NCBI GenBank assembly: GCA_947044405.1
Contig: CAMRHE010000169.1
Location: forward strand, 1,798,501-1,862,500
Length of the DNA stretch: 64,000 bases
Source of the DNA: Leptodactylus fallax
Lineage: Eukaryota; Chordata; Amphibia; Anura; Leptodactylidae
Direction of reading: 5' to 3'
Shown here: positions 59,287 through 64,000 of the stretch, one piece after another
How positions within the stretch are numbered: the first letter of the stretch is position 1
How the letters are laid out: the number at the start of each line of letters is the position of its first letter
The notes under the pieces: generated by a model
Told to the model about the DNA's origin: nothing
Databases searched by the model: none
What the model saw: only the letters and a program-made list of their open reading frames with translations
Made by a program: the position numbers and the translations under genes

Positions 59287-59500
59287 TATGGTATAAATTT
59301 GGTATCCCCAAAATTATACCAAAACATAGAATAAAGGTGACGTGTCATTTTGGATGCACAGTCACCTTTATTCTAAAACGAAGACCATAAGAATGTCACA
59401 GAAATTCCGCTTTTTCTCCAATTCCACCCCATTATGAATTTTTTTCCAGCTTCTCAGTACATTGTAAAGAATAATAAATGGTACTGTTATGAAGAACAAA

Positions 59501-61348
59501 TTGTCCCTCAAACATTAAGTATACTTGAATGAGGGTGAGCACAGTCCACAGACAAAAATGGTGATGTTTTTGAAAGTACATGTAAGTAGCTAATCCAGTC
59601 TCACTTGCAGAAAATTTGCCTTTGCTGTCATAATAAAAAAAAAACTGATTTGTTGAAAAATCTTTGGACTGTTTTGCTTTCCTGTGAAGCCATGCCCACT
59701 TATCGAGCAAATTGGAACATTTTGATCTCAAACTAGATGCATTCAGCATTTTAGCTCATTTCCACCATTTGTAAGCACAATAGTAAATGAAAAATTATCC
59801 ACAAAAAAAAACGACATGTGAATAGACCAATGTACATTTGTGGGTTTTAAATTGTCATGACTTGTGGCAGGTTCAGTTTAAGAAAATATCTTGTAATAAA
59901 AACAGAATTTTTCTTTTTTTGCTTTTCTTTTTAAATGTTGTCCTAATATTTTCTAAAGTTTCTGTTATCCACTAAATCTAGCTAAAGGGGAATTAATAGG
60001 CCATCAATTTGTGATTACTAGGATCTCATATTTTGCAGAACACAATGGTTCCTTCAGTATCCAAAAACAGTGCCACAGTCATATCCATGGATGTGCCTGG
60101 TACTACAGCTCATTCCATTCTGCTAGTTGGTGGGGGACTATTATGTAGCATAAATTGACAGGTTGTACAAGAAAATCCCTTTAGTTTCATGGTAATAGAC
60201 ATTTTACTGTATATTTTACATAAGCATATATTATAAGAAAAGGAAGTATTATTCTCTACTTCAGTCGATTTTTCTTGGTCTATTTAGGAACTTAATTGAA
60301 CCAAAGAGAACAATGAAATTGCAAAGTGAATAACAGCAGTGAAATTAAAATGATAAACTCTTAGAAAGTCTTGTAAACATTGAGGTTGGAGTAGATATTT
60401 TTGATGATGTTTAGCCAGACAGAGAAAAATATGAAGTCTTTTAGTGCTTTGTCTTTTATAGGAGAAGGAAATTATACGGTCGCTTTGCTGTACTAGAATA
60501 AAAAAACAATATTTGGACAGCATAAACTAGCTTGCACAGGTGTGCTTACCAGATTTGTGTATCTAGCTTCAGATGAAAAGGAAAGACAAAACCTTTGCAT
60601 TGAATGGCGCATGGACAAGAATGTGATAGAACTGTATGGGTGTAACTAGGGGATCTAAGAGGGATGTTAGATTCACTCATCTAACGCCCACACAACCCTA
60701 AGGGTGACATTTAGTGAGTGTAACCACAGCTGAGTTCTGTCCCCTTTCCATGATGTGCAATTACTAATATCTAGATTATACATAGTAGGGATCTGTAACA
60801 TGAGAGTATAGCTGTAACTTTGAAGTATGTTTGAGATCATGTGTCTACTTTTCAGCATTAGGATTTGTAATATCTACCTTTAAGCACTACAGTGTAAGGT
60901 CTTGGGATCAAGTATACATTGTCCTGTGTAAATAATATTATTTTATAATAAATAAGAAGAGAACATATATCTAGTATATATTAGATGCACGGACCCTAAA
61001 TAGCACTAAAAAACTGTTACACATTGATAATACAGTTACTATACAACTTAATATCATAAAGATCAATCTGTTGAGTTATCAATCTGACATTTGCTAAACT
61101 GTGGATGTTCTTGTCAATATTTTAGGGCAGTGTACACTATTATGGTGTGAAATATTACAGCCAGCTAATAAATAATATGCATTTCACAATTGTTTCATTA
61201 GAGGGGCATTCCCATCTCCAGGATCATAGTTAATCTTAAGCTAACTGAAGTGTTTTACCCAACACATTGCTTTATCTATCTTGCTTTGCTTTTCAGACAC
61301 AGTGGGGCACATTTATTAAGCTACTTGCAGCTTTATTTGGCATATATT
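59501..61348. other. No gene recognised
   Basis: AT-rich sequence with no convincing exon, RNA gene or paired repeat ends. Confidence 0.5.
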
Positions 61349-62280
61349 CAGGTTCGGACTGGCCCACCGGGGAACCGGTGAATCCACCGGTGGGCCCCGA
61401 GCCCCGACTATTAGTCCTCATGTCATGGGGGCCCGATCGGGATCCTGACCATCCTGATCGGGCCCCTGACCAGTGGCGTAATGACCGGGCACGGCGGGGT
61501 ATGGGGCCCGTGGCCAGCTGGAGATGGCCGGGGCCCCGGACCACTATGATAGTGGTCGGGGAAAGCCTGGTTCCCCGACCGCTATACATACTGTTATTGG
61601 AAAGGGGCCAGGGCATATTGCTAGGCCCCTTTCCAATAGATGGCAGGGCAGGGCACTCAGGGGAGGTGCCTGAAAATAATAAACACATTCTCACCTCTCC
61701 TGGGCACAGCGTCTTCTCCGGTGCTCCTCCGTCATGTGACTGAGGCCTGTGATTAGGCCCCAGCGGTCACATGGGGCGCGGCCGCGTAATGACGTCAGTG
61801 CGCCCCCCACGTGACCGCTGAGGCCCAATCACAGGCCTCAGCAGCAACGTCGGAAAAGGTCCTGAAGTTGCTGAAGACGACAGGATGGAGCGAGGATGCC
61901 AAGTAAAGGTAAATCAAGGTGAGTATGAGAGTTTGTTATTTTTAATCACTTCCCTGGGCCTCCGATTATTATACTCTGGGGTCTGAGGAGACCCCAAAGT
62001 ATAATAATAGCACCGAAGCGGAGGGGGGCTATTGGGCGCATATAATACTGTGTGGGGGCCACTGTGGGGAGTATATAATACTGGGTGGGGGCCACTGTGG
62101 GGAGTATATAATACTGAGTGGGGGCCACTGTGGGGAGTATATAATACTGGGTGGGGGCCACTGTGGGGAGTATATAATAATGTGTGGGGGCCACTGTGGG
62201 GAGTATATAATACTGTGTGGGGGCCACTGTGGAGCTTATAATACTGTGTGGGGGCCACTGTGGAGTTTATATTCCATACA
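61349..62280 (+). mobile_element. hAT-like minisatellite element within a second repeat
   Basis: 61349 starts CAGGTTCGGACTGGCCCACC, with an inner palindrome around CCACCGGGG..CCGGTGG; it looks like the end of one element. At 61471 CAGTGGCGTAATGACC begins a copy of the family at 19660, sharing GCCAGCTGGAGATGGC, GGTCGGGGAAAGCCTGGTTC and the following CCGACCGCTATACATACTG. It includes a 20-bp-stem hairpin (61965-62008) and a minisatellite. I could not find the right CGCCACTG end or a target duplication for either start, so the right boundary is a guess. Confidence 0.55.
62051..62276 (+). repeat. 33-bp minisatellite, five full units plus shorter ones
   Basis: Five 33-bp units (62051-62215) with core GGGGGCCACTGTGGGGAGTA, then a 31-bp unit (62216-62246) and a partial one. 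The 31-bp form drops two bases and resembles the unit at 20036. Long periodic frames on both strands are artefacts of the repeat. Confidence 0.93.
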
Positions 62281-62732
62281 GTGGCTCCTTCATTTTTTTT
62301 TTTTATTACGCCGGGGCAGGTGAAAAAAAGCAAAACCAAAAAAAAAAACCCAAAACTTTCTCTCCTGTCCCCAGTGTCTCCCAGCGCGGTTTGGTCCTTC
62401 AGTTCTGTTGTTTTCTTCCAGCTGAAGTTCCCCCTGCACATGACTACCTGTGACGTCACGTGACCCCTGAGGCCAATCAGCGGCCTAAGGGAAGGGACCT
62501 GGGACGTCACAGCCAGTGAGGACTTCTGGCAAAAGAAGACAGCAGAGCTGCAGGACTGGACCGTGCTGGGAGGACACTGGATACAGGTGAGTATGTTTAG
62601 TATTTATTTTTTTTGGGGGGGGGGGGGGGGTAGGGGGGATTCACCTCCCCCGGACTAATTATAAAAAAGAAAAAAATTATACTGGACAACCTCTTTAAAG
62701 TGTGGCACATTAGGGGGGCCCTGGGGGGTATA
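62281..62732. other. Unassigned repeat-like sequence
   Basis: Contains A, T and G runs and ends in ACTGGACAACCTCT before TTAA at 62695-62698. That is the right end of a T2/Kolobok-type element whose left end I cannot place. No gene is seen. Confidence 0.4.
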
Positions 62733-63151
62733 TTAAAGGGATTGTCCAGGCATAATTTGTTATGGTTTATCCTCAGGATAGGCCATAGATACCTGATCTA
62801 TACGGGGCTGACCCTGGACCGATCAGCTGTACGGAGCCACTTCTGATGCCTGTACTGTACACAATACAGGGCCAGAAGAAGAGAGTTCTGTCCACTGTAT
62901 ATTAGCCGGGCACCTTCACTGTATCTCAGCACTTATTGAAGTCAGTAGGAGCTGAGCTGCAGTGAAGGCGCCGGGCTGTTATACAGCGGATGGAGCTTTC
63001 TGCTTTCGGCCCTGTGTTGTGTACAGAACGGGCTCCGGAAGTGGCTCCGAACAGCTGATGGGACCGTGTGTCAGCCCCCTACCGATCAGGTATTTATGGC
63101 CTATCCTGAGCATAGGCCATAAAAAAGATTAACCCTGGACAACCCCTTTAA
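62733..63151. mobile_element. T2/Kolobok-like palindromic MITE
   Basis: TTAA at 62733-62736 and 63148-63151. Ends AGGGATTGTCCAGG and CCTGGACAACCCCT. The arms pair at TATCCTCAGGATAGGCCATA against TATGGCCTATCCTGAGCATA and at ACCGATCAGCTGTACGGAGC against GGCTCCGAACAGCTGAT. Non-coding. Confidence 0.78.
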
Positions 63152-63327
63152 TATGCATCACACAGTTTAATGTCCCTCCCCTCACAGGATGTTAGCCTCC
63201 ATCACTGCTCCCACACAATATAATGACCCAATCACTGTTCCCCTAAAGTATGGGGGAACCAGTGAAGAGGCCACTATGTGGGGGGACCAGTGACGTGACC
63301 ATAGAAAAATTTGGCCCAGACAACCCC

Positions 63328-63691
63328 TTAAAAGAGGTTGTCCATAAACTGGAGCGACCACTGTGTTGGCCGCCAGGGAGGTGTAAAAATAAGAAAATTT
63401 AAAAAAAAAAAGCATACTCACCTGTCCCCAGCACCCCGTTGTCCCCTGCCTGTGTCTGTTCGGTCTCATGGCAGCGCCTCATTTCTGGAAATCCTGTACC
63501 TAATTGGTCTTAGCGATCACATGAGGTGCAGGACTCCCAGCAAGGAGTCGCTGACACGAGACTGAATGGACACTGGCAGTGGACAATGGAGCGCCAGGGA
63601 CAAAGTAGTATGCTTTTTAATTTATTTATTTTTTACTTTACACCTCCGGCCAGCAACTTGGGTTGCTCCAATTCCTGGACAACCTCTTTAA
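63328..63691. mobile_element. T2/Kolobok-like MITE sharing TTAA with its neighbours
   Basis: TTAA at 63328-63331 and 63688-63691. Ends AAGAGGTTGTCCATAAACTG and CCTGGACAACCTCT. The left TTAA is also the right border of a preceding end (CCCAGACAACCCC). The right TTAA is followed at once by AGGATTTATCC, the start of a further element. Non-coding. Confidence 0.65.
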
Positions 63692-64000
63692 AGGATTTAT
63701 CCATCTTTCTAATATTGATGGCCTGTCCTTAGGATAGGCCACCAATATTACATCTGCGATGATACAACAGCCAGGACCTCTGCAGATCAGCTTTTCCAGG
63801 ACAGTGTGGCTACAGGTAAAGGTAGCAATTCTTGGAGCCACGCTGTTCACTTGCCATACAAGGTGTAGCAGTAGGTTTAGGTAGTGCAGTGGTGCACATG
63901 GTATAGTGGTTGAGCAGCATGGCTCCCGACATGTTATTACCTTTAGCCGCCCTGTCTCGGTACCGCTGATCTGCAGGGGTCCTGATGGTGGGCCCCTAGA
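63692..64000. mobile_element. T2/Kolobok-like element, right end beyond the window
   Basis: Starts AGGATTTATCCATC after TTAA and carries TGTCCTTAGGATAGGCCACC, the same block as the elements at 36131-36581. The sequence runs off the window, so the right end is unseen. Confidence 0.5.

Larger units (their letters stand above)
56740..59500. mobile_element. Large dispersed repeat interrupted by a Helitron
   Basis: The left part (to 57437) and right part (from 59287) read as one repeat once the Helitron is removed. It includes a perfect 19-bp palindrome TCCCATAGACTGCAATACA (56911-56929) with its partner 56932-56950, and the block ATTCCACCCCATTATGAATT. The reverse complement of that block is in the TTAA-ended fragment at 4395. 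Outer boundaries are not certain. Non-coding. Confidence 0.5.

Noticed and set aside
61267..61743. Overlapping plus and minus frames of 158 and 133 codons
   Set aside because: They lie in GC-rich transposon sequence shared with 19660; stop codons are rare there because of base composition.
61914..62510. 198-codon frame on the minus strand
   Set aside because: Mostly the translation of the 33-bp minisatellite plus its flanks; no domain and no codon signature.

Overview
This window looks like gene-poor, AT-rich nuclear DNA from a vertebrate, most likely a frog. The frog call is an inference from the repeats: palindromic MITEs bounded by TTAA that start AGGGG (the T2/Kolobok type first described in Xenopus), TAA-bounded PIF/Harbinger-type MITEs, Tc1 elements and a SINE of a kind I associate with amphibians. 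I recognise no host protein-coding exon, tRNA, rRNA or CRISPR. Only two reading frames look intact, and both belong to transposons.

Layout. 1-9.0 kb is ordinary AT-rich sequence with scattered MITEs. 9.26-16.6 kb is a young Ty3/Gypsy LTR retrotransposon: LTRs about 1 kb long that differ by two substitutions plus two length changes in simple tracts, a primer-binding site, one uninterrupted gag-pol frame (1739 codons from the first ATG) and a polypurine tract. Its Gag core resembles that of the PNMA family. The first ~65 bp of its 5' LTR is replaced by homopolymer-rich sequence that looks like assembly noise. 19.66-20.67 kb is a non-autonomous hAT-like element with a perfect 8-bp target duplication and an internal 31-bp minisatellite. 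22-45 kb is mostly MITEs in otherwise unrecognised sequence. 46.0-46.8 kb is an isolated GC-rich, LTR- or promoter-like block. 50.84-52.47 kb is a complete Tc1 transposon with a 342-aa transposase, 109-bp near-perfect terminal inverted repeats and TA target sites. 56.1-56.7 kb is a decayed second Tc1-type transposase. 56.7-59.5 kb is a three-level nest: a hAT-like element inside a Helitron inside an older repeat. 61.3-64.0 kb holds another copy of the minisatellite-bearing hAT-like family, followed by T2/Kolobok-type MITEs that abut at shared TTAA sites.

How they work together. The Gypsy element encodes all its own replication functions. The Tc1 transposase could act on its own inverted repeats. 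The MITEs, hAT-like copies and Helitron derivative encode no complete enzyme and would have depended on relatives elsewhere in the genome. Family assignments rest on termini, target duplications and visible motifs; no database search was possible.
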